A stretch of 64,000 nt of DNA. It comes from Parelaphostrongylus tenuis. Lineage: Eukaryota; Nematoda; Chromadorea; Rhabditida; Metastrongylidae. Position 1 is the first letter of the stretch. Every line of letters starts with the position of its first letter. Below are positions 34,330 to 45,358 of the stretch, piece after piece. The stretch is from assembly GCA_019055375.1 (NCBI GenBank), contig JAHQIW010000609.1, forward strand, positions 26,901 to 90,900, in the 5' to 3' direction. The translations under genes were made by a program, and so were the position numbers. The notes beneath the pieces were generated by a model. The model saw only the letters and a program-made list of their open reading frames with translations, did not search any database and was not told the DNA's origin.

Positions 34330-34590
34330 TCAACGAAGCCTCAATCGCAATTTGCAGTTTTACGAGTACGAATTGGGACGCAATGCACAGACCCCCTTCG
34401 AGACGCCAACCGTACAATGGCTCAAGGATTTGTCCTTAAGAGAACAGCATTTCGCTTCTTTGCTAAGTTTAGCGCAGACAACATCAACATGAAGGATCAG
34501 CTCCTCTCTGACAGCCAGGAAAAGTTGTGCTAGTGGCTGCCATTGAACCTCTTGAAGATGCTCCGACGTTGACTATCGATTAACCCCGGC
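34330..34590 (+). pseudogene. mariner transposase N-terminal fragment (right arm)
   Basis: Inverted copy of 2,495-2,755. It reads YEYELGRNAQT and, one frame over, RTAFRFFAKFSADNINMKDQ, then stops. A TTAACCAGAAATAATTAAA-type string lies at about 34,162. Confidence 0.75.
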
Positions 34591-35111
34591 ATGGTAGGCA
34601 TAGATTAGTAGATTTTTCTGCTGAGCACTTCCGAGGTATTAATAGCAGTATTTATTGAATATTATCGCACATATTACTGAATATTGTCGAATACGTGAAG
34701 TTCGATCTTATATTCCCTGCTACGCTACAGTGATACGGTCATTCCTAGACATAAGCATAGCGTTGGAATTACTGAAACCTAAACTATCGAATACTTCCTA
34801 ATAAATAGTCTGAAGAGAGAGCTCTGCTCTTCAAAGTTCTAAGCACAAATTTTTCTTTTTTCCTACAGGCTACCAAAGAACATTCTCATGAAACACGCAT
34901 TTTTAAGTTTTTCGAGACTTGTGCTATCGAAATAGTACTACCAATATAAGGAAGGAGTTTGCCTGGCGAAATATCAGCGAGATAAGAAAAAGAGCGTGTA
35001 AATGTGTGAAATATGATTTTAGTTTGAAGTTTACAGCGTTATGGAAGGATGTTTTAAAAACCAGCTATGTGGAGCACTAGCAAGAGATTTCAGCTTTCGA
35101 ATGATTATTAG

Positions 35112-36187
35112 TATAGCAAACCTCCCAACGGAGTTTTGCTATCCTTTCGGGAATTACATGATAATTTAGGCAGCGCAAATGGTCTACGATTTTAGAGAGC
35201 AAGTGGTATCGCAGAGGCTCGAGGACCTTAGACAGAAATGGTCCAAGTGACAAGGGCGGCACCCAGCTGCCACCAACCTCAACAGTCAGTTCGATCGCGG
35301 GTCATCATCTGAACGGTCGTCTGACATCACCCGGACCACCTCACCTCAGTACATTGTCGATCCATTATTGCTCTCTCTACACAACATCGTTGTCTTGTAA
35401 CTAATTACTTTCATAAGGTTGCATTCATACAACTCAGATGAATTCAATAGATTTGTGAGCGGAACATAGTACTTCCGTGGCGGAGCAAACTCACTTTGGC
35501 TATGCTCGGCCCATCACCGCGGTTTAGGGATTCTGCCCATATCTAATCACTAGCGACCCCACTGCTAACACTATATACTCACCCACTGGATCCCGCCGTC
35601 GGTGTTCTACTTGGGGGCGAACATAGCATTCCCAAATGGGCTCCGCCGCTTAGTCATGCTTCGACAATTACGAAACATTGTCACTTGTCATAACAATGTC
35701 AAATGCAATAACATGATCATATGCAATAACATGATCACTTACGATAACATCTTCAATTACAATAACATTGTCATCTGTCATAACAATGTCAAAAAGCAAT
35801 AACAATGTCATATGCAATAACATGATCACTTGATAACATCATCACCGTCAGCTACAATAACACCACTTGCCATAACACTGTCCTCGATCCTCCTCATCAG
35901 TCGGTCACCCATATTAACTTACGCATATGTTCGCATAACGATATGTCGTGATCATGTATATATATATATATATTATTGTATTATCATTTTAGTAATGCAT
36001 GTATATTATAGGTTGTTTGGTTCTACCACGTTGTTTGGTTCTACCACATTGTTTGGTACCACGCCATTGTTTGGTTCCATCCTATTGTTTGTTATAACCC
36101 ATGTAAACCACTGAACCTTCACAATACATTACAAATCCACTGAACTACCACATAAATATAGTACATCGGCTACAAACCTTTGCTACA
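35112..36187. mobile_element. 1,076-bp TIR element (right arm copy)
   Basis: Inverted counterpart of 898-1,973 with ends TATAGCAAA and TGTAGCAAA and flanking ATTAG copies at 35,107-35,111 and 36,188-36,192. Confidence 0.8.
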
Positions 36188-36529
36188 ATTAGCATTCCCG
36201 GGAAAAAATCTTGTTTAGCAAGTGAGATCGATTATTCATTTGACGTGCCGTCTAACATATGAGTACCGTTACTTCTTCAAATTTCATCCTTTGCTGAAGA
36301 CAAAATTTCATTCATTCATGGGAGAGGTCCGGATTCATTACAAAACCGCAACGATGTGAAGATTACGCGCTCCAGTCGTAAGGTCGTTCACGCCAACTGC
36401 TGCCAGAGCGACTAGTGCGACGCTGCTTCCCGCTTCAATGGCCGCACGGCACACGCCGCTGCCGCACGGCGAACGCGGCGTGTTCGATTATCTGCATGAC
36501 CTAATCGGCCACCCGCTCATGACTCTGCT

Positions 36530-36790
36530 CCGGCTATGTGAGTAATTTCTCTTCTAAATAGTTTCTTCCAGTTCATGATTTGTAGTAAATGATTTATAGA
36601 TAAGTACAGAGCAAGAAAAGACTTCCTCCAGAGGAAGAAGCGCAGATTCGCTGGGTCAAAATGATGACCCACACCTAAGCGAATCACCCGCTGCGCACTG
36701 AGAGACGCCGGCCGGTACCGGCGCCGTGACTGGCTAGTAGGCCGCCCTGGCCCAGCCCAAGATACGGAGAAATGGGTGCACTGCGGTATG
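36530..36790 (+). repeat. First unit of a 778-bp tandem duplication
   Basis: The string GTGAGTAATTTCTCTTCTAA and what follows (TTCAT-ATTTGTAGTA-ATGATTTAT, GTCAAAATGATGACC, AATCAC-CG-TG) recur 778 bp downstream at 37,308-37,568 with point differences. The locus at 60,625-60,790 has a single unit whose left part is like this copy. Confidence 0.8.
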
Positions 36791-37307
36791 TTTCCTCCAA
36801 ATTTCAGCGTGTGAGGAAGGATGTGCAATTTTTAGTGTATTGTTTAGGCACCATTTGTCTCTGCAAGGTCCAAATTGCGCCAAAGTAATTACGGTTGTGC
36901 ACGAGGATCGTCAAGTGGAGTAAGCTGAACCTAAATATTAAGCACTTTAATATTTATTTTAGCTTTATTTAGGTGGATTAATGTGAACCTTAGGCAGCGC
37001 ACGGCTGGAATAGCAAGGAAGATCACATCCGCCGATATAAGTCTCAAATTGACTAGAACTTTACACTTGTACAAACGCAGTGGATCTCCTAAGTTTATGC
37101 GATATAAACACTATGAGGAGGTGGCACAGTAGTAGATAATGTGGCAAGCTTCAGCTCCTCTGCCACCGACTAGAATTATTCTCGTGCCGCTTCCTGCTCT
37201 TTTGTACACCTTTTTCAAGGAAGCCTTCTTTTCATTTTCAACATACTTATTGTTTTTTGTCTTCAGGTGGAGGATAGCGAGCAATCACCTACGCTACCGA
37301 ATCGGCC

Positions 37308-37568
37308 ATGTGAGTAATTTCTCTTCTAAACAGTTTATTTCAGTTCATCATTTGTAGTACATGATTTATTCATATGTGAATAGGTCAAGGAAGAGGAGCT
37401 TTTCTGCAGAAGAAGAAAAGCAGGTTCGCTAGGTCAAAATGATGACCAACACCTAAACGAATCACTCGGTGCACACTATGAGACGCCTGCTAATACTGAC
37501 GCCGTGGCTAGCTGGCGAACTGCCTGCTTCTGCACAGGATCCCACCTTTCATTCTGCTGAAAGGTTAC
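37308..37568 (+). repeat. Second unit of the 778-bp tandem duplication
   Basis: Diverged copy of 36,530-36,790. It lies just beyond the visible end of the right arm and leads into block A. The right part of the single unit at 60,765-60,860 matches this copy, for example AAACGAATCACTCGGTG and ACTATGAGACGC. Confidence 0.8.
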
Positions 37569-37750
37569 TTTTTCACGGAATCGCATATTGTTTGGAAGAA
37601 TTTATTGTCAGGAAAAGTGTTTTAGGTTCAAGGTATAACAAAGCTGAAGAAATGACAGGAAGGCAAGTCAGAAACGAACATTTAGTTTGTCCTTAACGTG
37701 GCGAACCTGAGTAAGTTTTCAATAACCTTTATTCCCATTCATCTTCATAG

Positions 37751-38182
37751 TATGTGATTTCCAAGAGTGATTTTTTGCTCTCCAACCAAATTTGCTGCCT
37801 CCTACATGAAATGCAGATTTTAAGATCGTCCTCAGAGGAATGGACGGTCACGAACATGGTAAGAAAGTGGAGAAGCAAGATAGGAATAAGTATGTACCCT
37901 TTGATGATTTTGGTGTCAAAACAAGGTTATGGCGTGGTTCTGATAGTGTTTTTGATCCTTTTCGGGCCATTTTGTTTCCGGTGCATTCTATGTTTTACTC
38001 AACAGGAGGGTGAAGACGCCGCTGTAACCGTTAAAAAGCAACTGATCAAAAAGCACTCTGACCCGTCACACCCAGCTGCGTTATTCATACGCCCACCTTA
38101 TAACAAGAAAACTTTTTCTGAATGCTATAGGAGGATGGCAAAAGATACACTGCCAGCAATGCTCAAGTACATGTTAAGTTAA
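37751..38182 (+). CDS. Unknown ORF with one predicted membrane segment (block A)
   Basis: This is an open frame of about 143 codons. Residues about 58-81 (GYGVVLIVFLILFGPFCFRC and onwards) form a clear hydrophobic segment. The N-terminal side is basic (MVRKWRSK) and the C-terminal side polar (QQEGEDAAVTVKKQLIKK). It lacks an ATG at the 5' end. Instead an acceptor-like CTTCATAG ends at 37,750, preceded by a 40-bp intron-like GTAAGT... at 37,711, and the same 40-bp arrangement exists in A' (61,026-61,065). The triplet before that intron is TGA in this phase, so an upstream exon cannot simply be joined. The A' copy is frameshifted near its end. By-eye comparison shows mostly replacement changes (about 19 against about 4 silent), so purifying selection is not evident. 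Function unknown; possibly not a gene. Confidence 0.3.
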   Translation, partial: YVISKSDFLLSNQICCLLHEMQILRSSSEEWTVTNMVRKWRSKIGISMYPLMILVSKQGYGVVLIVFLILFGPFCFRCILCFTQQEGEDAAVTVKKQLIKKHSDPSHPAALFIRPPYNKKTFSECYRRMAKDTLPAMLKYMLS

Positions 38183-38458
38183 TGCTTCTATATTCAGCCT
38201 ATATGTAAACCCTAAGACATAGAGCTTGTTTATTGCTTAAACACTTTGCTTGTTTTGATTCTCGTTTAACTGTTCATCTCTCGTTCACCTAAATTATCAA
38301 ATGTTCATGATTACTGGTTTTTTAGTGTAAGTTTTTGTTGATCGATACTGATTGTACACATTTTTGGTGGTTGAATAAATGTTTTATGCAGAATTTCTGC
38401 ACATTCAGTGAATGTTTGAGCTATATTTAGTTTAGGATTACGCATCTGTTCTAGAGAA

Positions 38459-38689
38459 CTATTCCTCAAATATATGATTACGACTTCTATTAAGATTTAT
38501 TCCGATTATATACTGAACCAGCCTGCTAATAACTTTCTTCCAGAAATTCCACTGCTTATGCATTTTCTTGGGCGGCTCATCTTCACTGGTAGTCAGAGAC
38601 TCAACAAAGTTTCCACTCGATTCTCTCTCGAGCATTTGTCCTCTACAGAGGTGGTCTGCTTCGAGCATGATGAAGTGCACGAGGCCCAT
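38459..38689 (-). other. 76-codon open frame conserved without indels in A and A'
   Basis: The counterpart at 61,802-62,032 has the same length and keeps ERES-GNF-ESLTTSEDE and NHIFEE, with about 18 replacements. The central part is acidic, then basic (PKKM). No family is recognised. The open frame in both copies is suggestive, but the differences look unconstrained. Confidence 0.25.
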
Positions 38690-39305
38690 TCCGTGATTAT
38701 CTACTCGTTGTCATTGGCGCAAGCAGATGATGACGTTGGTCAGTAAAACATGTCAATTTTTTGAAAGGTATTCCAAGAGAGCGCTTCCAATATGTTAGAG
38801 TTTACTTGACTGCTTTTTTCGTCTGTCGTTATCTGTTCATTTATTATGTGATCGGCTCATCTGTGTTCGCTATCAATGCACGATTTACATAATTTTGAAG
38901 ACGGAATAGTTTTTCGAAGATCTGAGAAGAGTAGCCCGGCTAAACTTTGTGAGTGCCGACTAAATTTGAGGAGACGTCGTTCAAGTGATTTGTGAGCGGT
39001 GTGCAAATTTTTTTGACAATGCTCAACATCAGTCCACGTCTTTGCTTCATGATGGAGCGTTGGTTGGGAGGACTGTTGATCAGAAGAGGTGAGCACGGAG
39101 TTTGAGGCGGGATATTTAGTCAATGGCTCCTTTGAAAAGCCCGAATGCGGCTCATGCTACTCTCCTTCTTTTGTCCAATTCTTCACTCATTTTCTTTTCA
39201 ATGTTTATTGGGCGTTTTAGATACACGTAAGAGATGGTCTCTGTAATCAGAGGAGTATCCAGTTTCATGCAACAAGCATTCTAACCGACCATTTCAAAAC
39301 CTCGC

Positions 39306-39509
39306 TTAAGACCAGTATAATCTGTTAATGTATTTTGAGCCTTTCATGACGTCGTTATGGACACTTATAAATTCAGAAATGTGTTTTGGTATTACATCCT
39401 CGTCAGTTGCGCAGTGCCTTTTCGTTCGGTCAACTTCTCGGGGATTTACCTCTCTTAGGAAGGAATCGGCGAGGAACTTTTCACACATGACTTGCGGTGA
39501 AAGAATCAC
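39306..39509 (-). other. 67-codon open frame identical in A and A'
   Basis: It translates identically at 62,638-62,841, for example EVDRTKRHCATDEDVIPKHI and SEFISVHNDVMKGS. It looks protein-like and partly overlaps the hairpin element. Identity here is local: the DNA around 39,300-39,720 is much better conserved between A and A' than the rest, so recent copying or conversion explains it as well as selection does. No family recognised. Confidence 0.3.
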
Positions 39510-39681
39510 CGTGGCATTCTATCAAAGTGCCCAGTGTGATTGTCAGATTACACTGTTTATGAACAATGATTCAAAATAGGCAGTTGCGATGACATATGCC
39601 CACGCAACAGCCAATACGGCATGCAATCGACCATTAGTCACACTCGGCACTTTGAAAGAGCGCCACCGTGATTGTTTCACC
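39496..39681. mobile_element. Hairpin (MITE-like) element, about 186 bp
   Basis: The ends GGTGAAAGAATCACCGTGGC and GCCACCGTGATTGTTTCACC are imperfect inverted repeats extending about 44 bp, with a spacer of about 98 bp. A second copy sits at 62,828-63,013. No target duplication is obvious and there is no coding capacity. Confidence 0.6.
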
Positions 39682-41261
39682 CTACGTCGGGTGTAAAAAG
39701 GTCGTCGTCGATAGCTCTATGAAGGGCTAGATCCCCGAGGTATTGAGTGAGCGAAAAGCCACCGTGTGAGTGACTAGGCTGGAAGGTCGATACACTTGCC
39801 TTGCACTGTAAAAGTGCCCACAACAGATCTCATGGAAGGCTCAGAGTACATTGTCAGGTTGACATTCGCACCATTTTTGCTAGTTCAGAGTTCCGCTAGT
39901 CATTCGATAGCTTGAATCCAAAAAGATTGAAGGTGGATCTTTTTTCTGAAAATGCCTTTCCATTGCACTTCAGCGGTATAAATAATATCAAGTTACGCAC
40001 TTAGAGTGTTTTTTACTAAGCAGAGCCTTTTCCTACACTTTTAGAGTCATCTAAATCTCGTCGATTGCAGTGGTATATTTAAGTTCTGAGAGGCCCTCTG
40101 AGAGCGCTATTGTAGCCAAAAAAAGTTCATTTTCGGCGCGAAATATCTCTGGTCTCTCAAACTGCGCCGTGCGCAGCGATCTCAACGCCCCCTCGAAGGG
40201 GCGTTATTTGTGCTACTTTCTGAAAGTTTGTTCTTCTTTTCATGGAAATCTACAGCTTTTCCGTACGAGGACTGTAGAGGAAGCTTTGTGCTATGGTTCT
40301 GTATACTTAGACTTTTCATTTTCATTTCATTTTGCCAAATGAAATCTAGTGAGCCTGAGCCTAAGAAGCAATGCGTACACTCGAAATGCAAAATTTAAGT
40401 TTAATGACAAAAGTCGCAGTTCACATGTGAGCGATTAATCAACTGCGTGGTCGATATTAGCGCCACTCCCACACCCTATATTCCAAAAGTGTGCTGAGTA
40501 TTAAGCTAATTCTCATTTCGACTGGTGCAGCGCAATAACCCTTTCAAATCCACCAGTTGCAGTCGCAACGCGCAATGCAAATTGCAGCCGGTGAGCGATT
40601 TTTATCATTTAGTTAAGGTTTTTTCACCATTTCGCAAAACTTTAGGACTTCCTGTAATTTCTCCATATTTCATTTCCTCTACACTCTCATGTGCTTTTGT
40701 GTAAATATAACGCTTATGTTTGAACGAAAAACTCTCTTTTACTACGCATTTACCGTGATATTGGCACTCTCTCAATCATAAGAGCTTGTACAAAGAATAT
40801 AATGGTAGAAATCTATCACTTTTGATATACTTCATTGCACATAATGCTTTAAAGTTGTATTACCGGCTTCAGATTGGAAAATAATGAATAGTTTGCCAAA
40901 AATGATGTTGCACAGTGCATGCGATGCCAGGTGATCGATAAGAAAGCGTAAGAGACCTTGCGGGGCCAAGCCTTATTCTGTGGAGAAAGCTTTTCCCCTA
41001 GTTCTTTAGTAATCATTCGATAGTTCATGTTCCGATAACTGCGACGCTCTACCTGGCTTTTGAAAAACTTTTATAGTATGCAGTAGTTTAGCAACAGCAA
41101 AGGTAAAACTATGTTTCACACTCGGGATTCTTTGCTCGCTCGGCGGATATCTTTCCGTTCAAAGTTTGAAGCTCATTTGATAGTATAAATCATGAACAAA
41201 AAGCTTTCTGTAGATTGCCGTAAAAGCAAAAATGGAATTACGTTTCACCTTCAGAGTTGGT

Positions 41262-42060
41262 GACTCGAGTGGGTACCAGCAACCTCTTCCATTTTTCCCT
41301 AACGCGTGCAAGAGTAGCCCAGTGGATCTCCCTCAATCTAGATATTCGCTGAGCATCATATCTTTCTTCTATCGCTTTCGTGAAGAAATCGGACCAGCTG
41401 GTCAGTGGTCTTCCTGTAGAGCGCTCAATATCCCGAGGAATCCAGTGGGTAACGGCTCTCGTCCATCGGTTGTCGTCAAAGCGCATCACGTGTCCGGCCC
41501 ACCTATTTTTTGATATCCTGGCGTGTAGGACGGCGTCTCTGATTTTCGATCGTTGACGTAGGTCGGAATTCGGATCCTTTCTCTCATTTGCGAGATACGG
41601 GATACTCCTAGCATCGACCTTTCGACTGCGCGTTCGATAACGCCAAGTGATCTTTCACCCTTCTTACGTAGCGACCAGTTTCTGCTGCATACGTTAGGGA
41701 GAGAAATTGTCGAGTCGAAAAGGTGGGCACGGAGTTGGATGTTCTTTGTCCTCTTCACTACATTTTCGGTGCTCTTAAACGTTCTCCAAGCGGCACGTTT
41801 CCTCCTGCTCAACTCGGAACTAGGTCGTTCATCTAGTGTTTCCCGGCTAGATAGACGTAACTGAGCATTCGGAGATTGTCGTTCGTTGAGCGTGAATGGG
41901 GCATTAGAAATCCATCCGCTCCTCTATGAACATTGTTTTCGTTAGATTTAGTTGAAGACCGATCTTTCCACAGGCGTTATCGAAATCGGTCAACATTCGT
42001 TTCGCTTGGCTGATGTTTGGTGTATGAAATGATATCGTCACGCAAAGCTACTAAGGTGGT
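41262..42060 (-). mobile_element. 5'-truncated RTE fragment
   Basis: On the minus strand it runs from the RT catalytic region (remains of FADDI near 42,040) through SRRKRAAWRTFKSTENVVKR (41,486-41,812) and the 3' domain with RFDDNRWTRAVTHWIPRDIE and GRPLTSWSDFFTKAIEERYD (41,238-41,489). Single-base indels break the frame. It matches the corresponding part of 51,598-54,640. Confidence 0.85.
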
Positions 42061-42069
42061 TTTACTGTC

Positions 42070-44325
42070 GAAGGTGCTGATCAGATTAGCACGAAGTTGG
42101 CCATTTTCTGTTATCTTGCCACCGTTAACCTGCGTCCTTCCCTTTTTCTAGGTGAGGACAAACTCGGTATTTTCAAAGCATGACAAACTTTTCACTAATT
42201 CACAAACTTATATCTACCTACGGTAGCAGCCAGTGTGTTCTTTCAGATGTATTTTCAGCTTGGAAGGAGTACGCTATTCCATCAATGAGAAAAAAGTGTT
42301 GCGACTTCACGATCTACCTCTGAAAATTCAGTCGAATACCGAATAATGAAAAGAGATTATCATGATGAAGATCAACGAAGGAGTCATTCAATTTTTCTGA
42401 ATTACTTCTCAAATATTTTACTAGTGTGGTATATTCTAAAACAGCTCTTTCAGACCCAGCTTATGTCTTATTCACCTCAGCCTTTCGGCATAATTTTGTC
42501 ACACTTCATGCAATTCACTCAGACTCATTACACTCCACTGCTGGACTATTTCCACAAAAAAGACGGAATTTGGAAATTGTTATAGATTATTTATTATGTA
42601 AGTATCATATTATACAAGAAGTTTAGCCGTAAACTAATTCGACTATTCGACTATAGTGACAGAGTTTTAGACGCATTATGTATTCGCTAATTAGCCTGAA
42701 AGCAAGGAATCTTCATTGTAATCTCATAGAATGTACAAACACTAGAACTTTTTGTCTTATCTTGGGCTTACTAATCGATGGCGTCACCCAAATCCCGCAT
42801 TCTATGGGAACAGTGTCAGCGGTGCGGCGATTGTTGAGAAGTAAACTCGACTAAATCGTATACAGGTGGACACATTAGGAATCAAGATGTCATTTTTTCC
42901 TAAATATGACAATACCGCAATTGTCGTTAGCACTATAGTGATTGAAAAGTAAAGAGACTTACGTTATCGACTTCAGACGAAAACTCTCTGCTACCATCTC
43001 CAAATGTCACGCCATGACAGTTTTTGGCTTTGTGAGCCAAATGTAAATACTAAGTGAGAACAACAACGCACAGAAAACACATGCAACGCGAAGCTGCTGC
43101 ATTTTCTCTCTGAGAAGGTGTTTGATAGAAAAATCTTAGAAGTAGGAGTTTTATGGCATTAGCATAATGCGAACTCTAGAAGAAGGATGCCATGGAGACA
43201 AATCATCTGCTGAAGATAGAAGAAAACCGCCATGTATCCTGAAGAACAGTTAGGTTGAAATCAGTTCATTCTATTTTGTTCGCTCCATGATACTAACCCC
43301 CAGTACTCTAATGGATTCAATTTGATGGGATAACTCTCAAGAGCAATGTCAGAGGAAGAACAACTGTAATGCAGTGCCAACTGACGTCATTGCAGTTACG
43401 AAGAGGCGATAGCACGGGAAGGTTAGCGAAAATACAATCGTATTACTGTGCCATGCAGACTTTTCCGAACAAGTAGATGAATAGAGACAGTGATTATTAT
43501 GAGAGATTTATAGGCCATTCATTGACGTCCTTTGACAGCTTCAAACCTATGAGAAGTTAGCAAGTTTTCTCGTTTACCGGTTGATGGAGATGCTTGAAAG
43601 CATCAGAGCATATGTGTTCGAGAATGCAAATCAAATGAAGTGATATAAGAGACATGAAGAGAAGAGGGAAGGAGGGCAAAAGGAGAGCGACATTTTAGTA
43701 ATTTGAACGGCGACGGATTTTGAGTAAAAAGTTGAAAATTTTGCCAAATACGAACTTGCTCAGTAATCAGTACTTTGTCACCGGACCGCAGCTGAAATTG
43801 ATAAAAGGAGTTCATGATGAAGGCTTCATCGAAATTCTTTTATTGAAAATCATTAGAACGGATTCCTCATAAAACGCACTGCGGCTTTCATATACAATAG
43901 GTAGTCGCACTTCTATTGGTAATGACGCGTAGCTTCCTTAAACGGAAGAAAAGGCGAAATTTGGTTTGCACGACAGGATAATTTACCCACGTTAAAACTG
44001 ATGTTTGCGATAGCAAAATTTGTACTGCGCATTCAAATATGATTCTACGTTTAATCAGCATTTCGTAATGAAAGTTGCACTGCTGGTTGGCAAGTTTCGT
44101 TCTAAACGCACTTCTAGTTATCTATTTCTTGATCACTTCTTTAAGGAAAAGAAAACGCTTAACTCAACAAATTTATACATCCGCTAGAAGCTAAAGCGAA
44201 GAATTACGTTGTGAAACACGTAAATTGAAAATATCTATATCAAAATTCATTAAGTGTATTATGGTAACTGCGAAGGTGATGCAAAACAAATCAAAGGGCA
44301 CAATTTATAAAAAAATAAAAGAGTA
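42070..44325. other. No gene recognised
   Basis: AT-rich DNA with short frames (42,346-42,626; 43,603-43,815) lacking family motifs. Nothing is supported. Confidence 0.5.
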
Positions 44326-44952
44326 AGTTGTATGAAAGATTCACCGCTGCGCGTTCACCATTCGAATTTCGTTCGTCGTAGTAACGTATATCGAGGGTGT
44401 GCCTGTGTTCGCTCTTAGAACTAATTGAAATTGTCGTGAAAAACCGCACTCATAGTGCTCTCCCGTGCTCTTCAACTTGACAAAACGCCTTCAGGTCAAA
44501 GGTCTCTATGCGCACAATTTGAAGAACCCTTGATATGACAATCATATTCAAGCGAAATTCCGATGCAACAATTAATTCTCACCGATCCGTTATACTTTAT
44601 TTCTCTTACGATTTTCGAATTATCAATTTGAAGAGCTCGTGATGAAGTTGCTAGATCCAACAAACTCTCAACATAAAGTGAGATACGAGCACGAAAGACG
44701 AGTACAGAAGTTGCATTACTTTAACATTGATTTCATGCATGAGACAGCATTCTTGCAATATAAGCGGAAAAGTGTCCTTTCCTAAAGAATGTCGTCCGCT
44801 GGTTCGAATGCTTTCTGAGACCTTGGCAATAATCACTATCTGAATAGGTTTTGGTAGAATAATACTCAAATATCCCACCGAGAGCCTTTTGTGAGAGCGT
44901 TTAGTCCTGCGCTGTGTTTGTAAGGATTTTTTTTAGTAAATAATTCGATAAG

Positions 44953-45333
44953 ATGATAACATATTTGAACCTGTTAAGAGGTTTGTTACGAAACTTATAT
45001 ACTGCTACAAAAGTGCCTGTCTCCCCTTTAAGGCTCCTCAGTAGCACATTGCCCTTTGCCTCGGCTGATCCATTGGAGATATCCTTTGAGATGTGGTCGC
45101 TGCAATGTCGGGTAATTTTTCATCTGACTCACCGTGATCTAACATACGACGCCGATTCTTTTATATGTAGGAGTATATCTCCAATAGACCTGCCCAACCA
45201 TAGGACACTGTGCACTGAGGAATCTGGAGGAGCGAAGCAGGCTCCTTTTTACTGCATAAGTGTCGTAACAGACCTCACAACAGGCTCAAACATGTCATCC
45301 TGTTACCATCATTGTTTTCGGCGAGATCTATAA
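44953..45333 (+). other. 126-codon open frame in the B-specific segment
   Basis: ATG-started frame (LNLLRGLLRNLYTATKVPVS...), rich in Ser, Leu and Cys, with no family recognised. It lies wholly in DNA missing from B', so no conservation test is possible. It may be part of an inserted element or a chance frame. Confidence 0.2.
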
Positions 45334-45358
45334 ACAGTCAAGAGTAGACGTATGACTC

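Larger units (their letters stand above)
29920..37084 (-). repeat. Right arm of the giant inverted repeat
   Basis: Near-identical inverted copy of bases 1-7,165. The outer end as seen here (37,084) is set only by the window start on the other side; sequence continues into block A without a visible break. Inside about 29,920 the two sides are still related, because both lie in RTE copies, but they differ at many positions. The spacer between the arms is about 22.7 kb. Either a real inverted duplication, kept similar by youth or gene conversion, or an assembly artefact would look like this. Confidence 0.97.
37139..40640 (+). repeat. Block A, first copy of a direct segmental duplication
   Basis: It recurs at about 60,765-64,000, with an offset of 23,315 near 37.75 kb, 23,343 near 38.5 kb and 23,332 from 39.3 kb on; the changes reflect small indels. 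Several open frames are shared (37,751-38,182; 38,459-38,689; 39,306-39,509; 40,070-40,342). No recognised gene family explains the block. Both copies carry the hairpin element at about 39.5 / 62.8 kb and a short stem AACGCCCC...GGGGCGTT near 40,179 / 63,511. Confidence 0.9.

Noticed and set aside
1..37084. Reading the palindrome as terminal repeats of one huge transposon
   Set aside because: The arms contain fragments of other elements, end inside a LINE, and the spacer shows no transposase or capsid-like gene set.
40179..40200. AACGCCCC...GGGGCGTT as a transcription terminator
   Set aside because: A short stem without a following T run or adjacent gene, present in both A copies simply by duplication.
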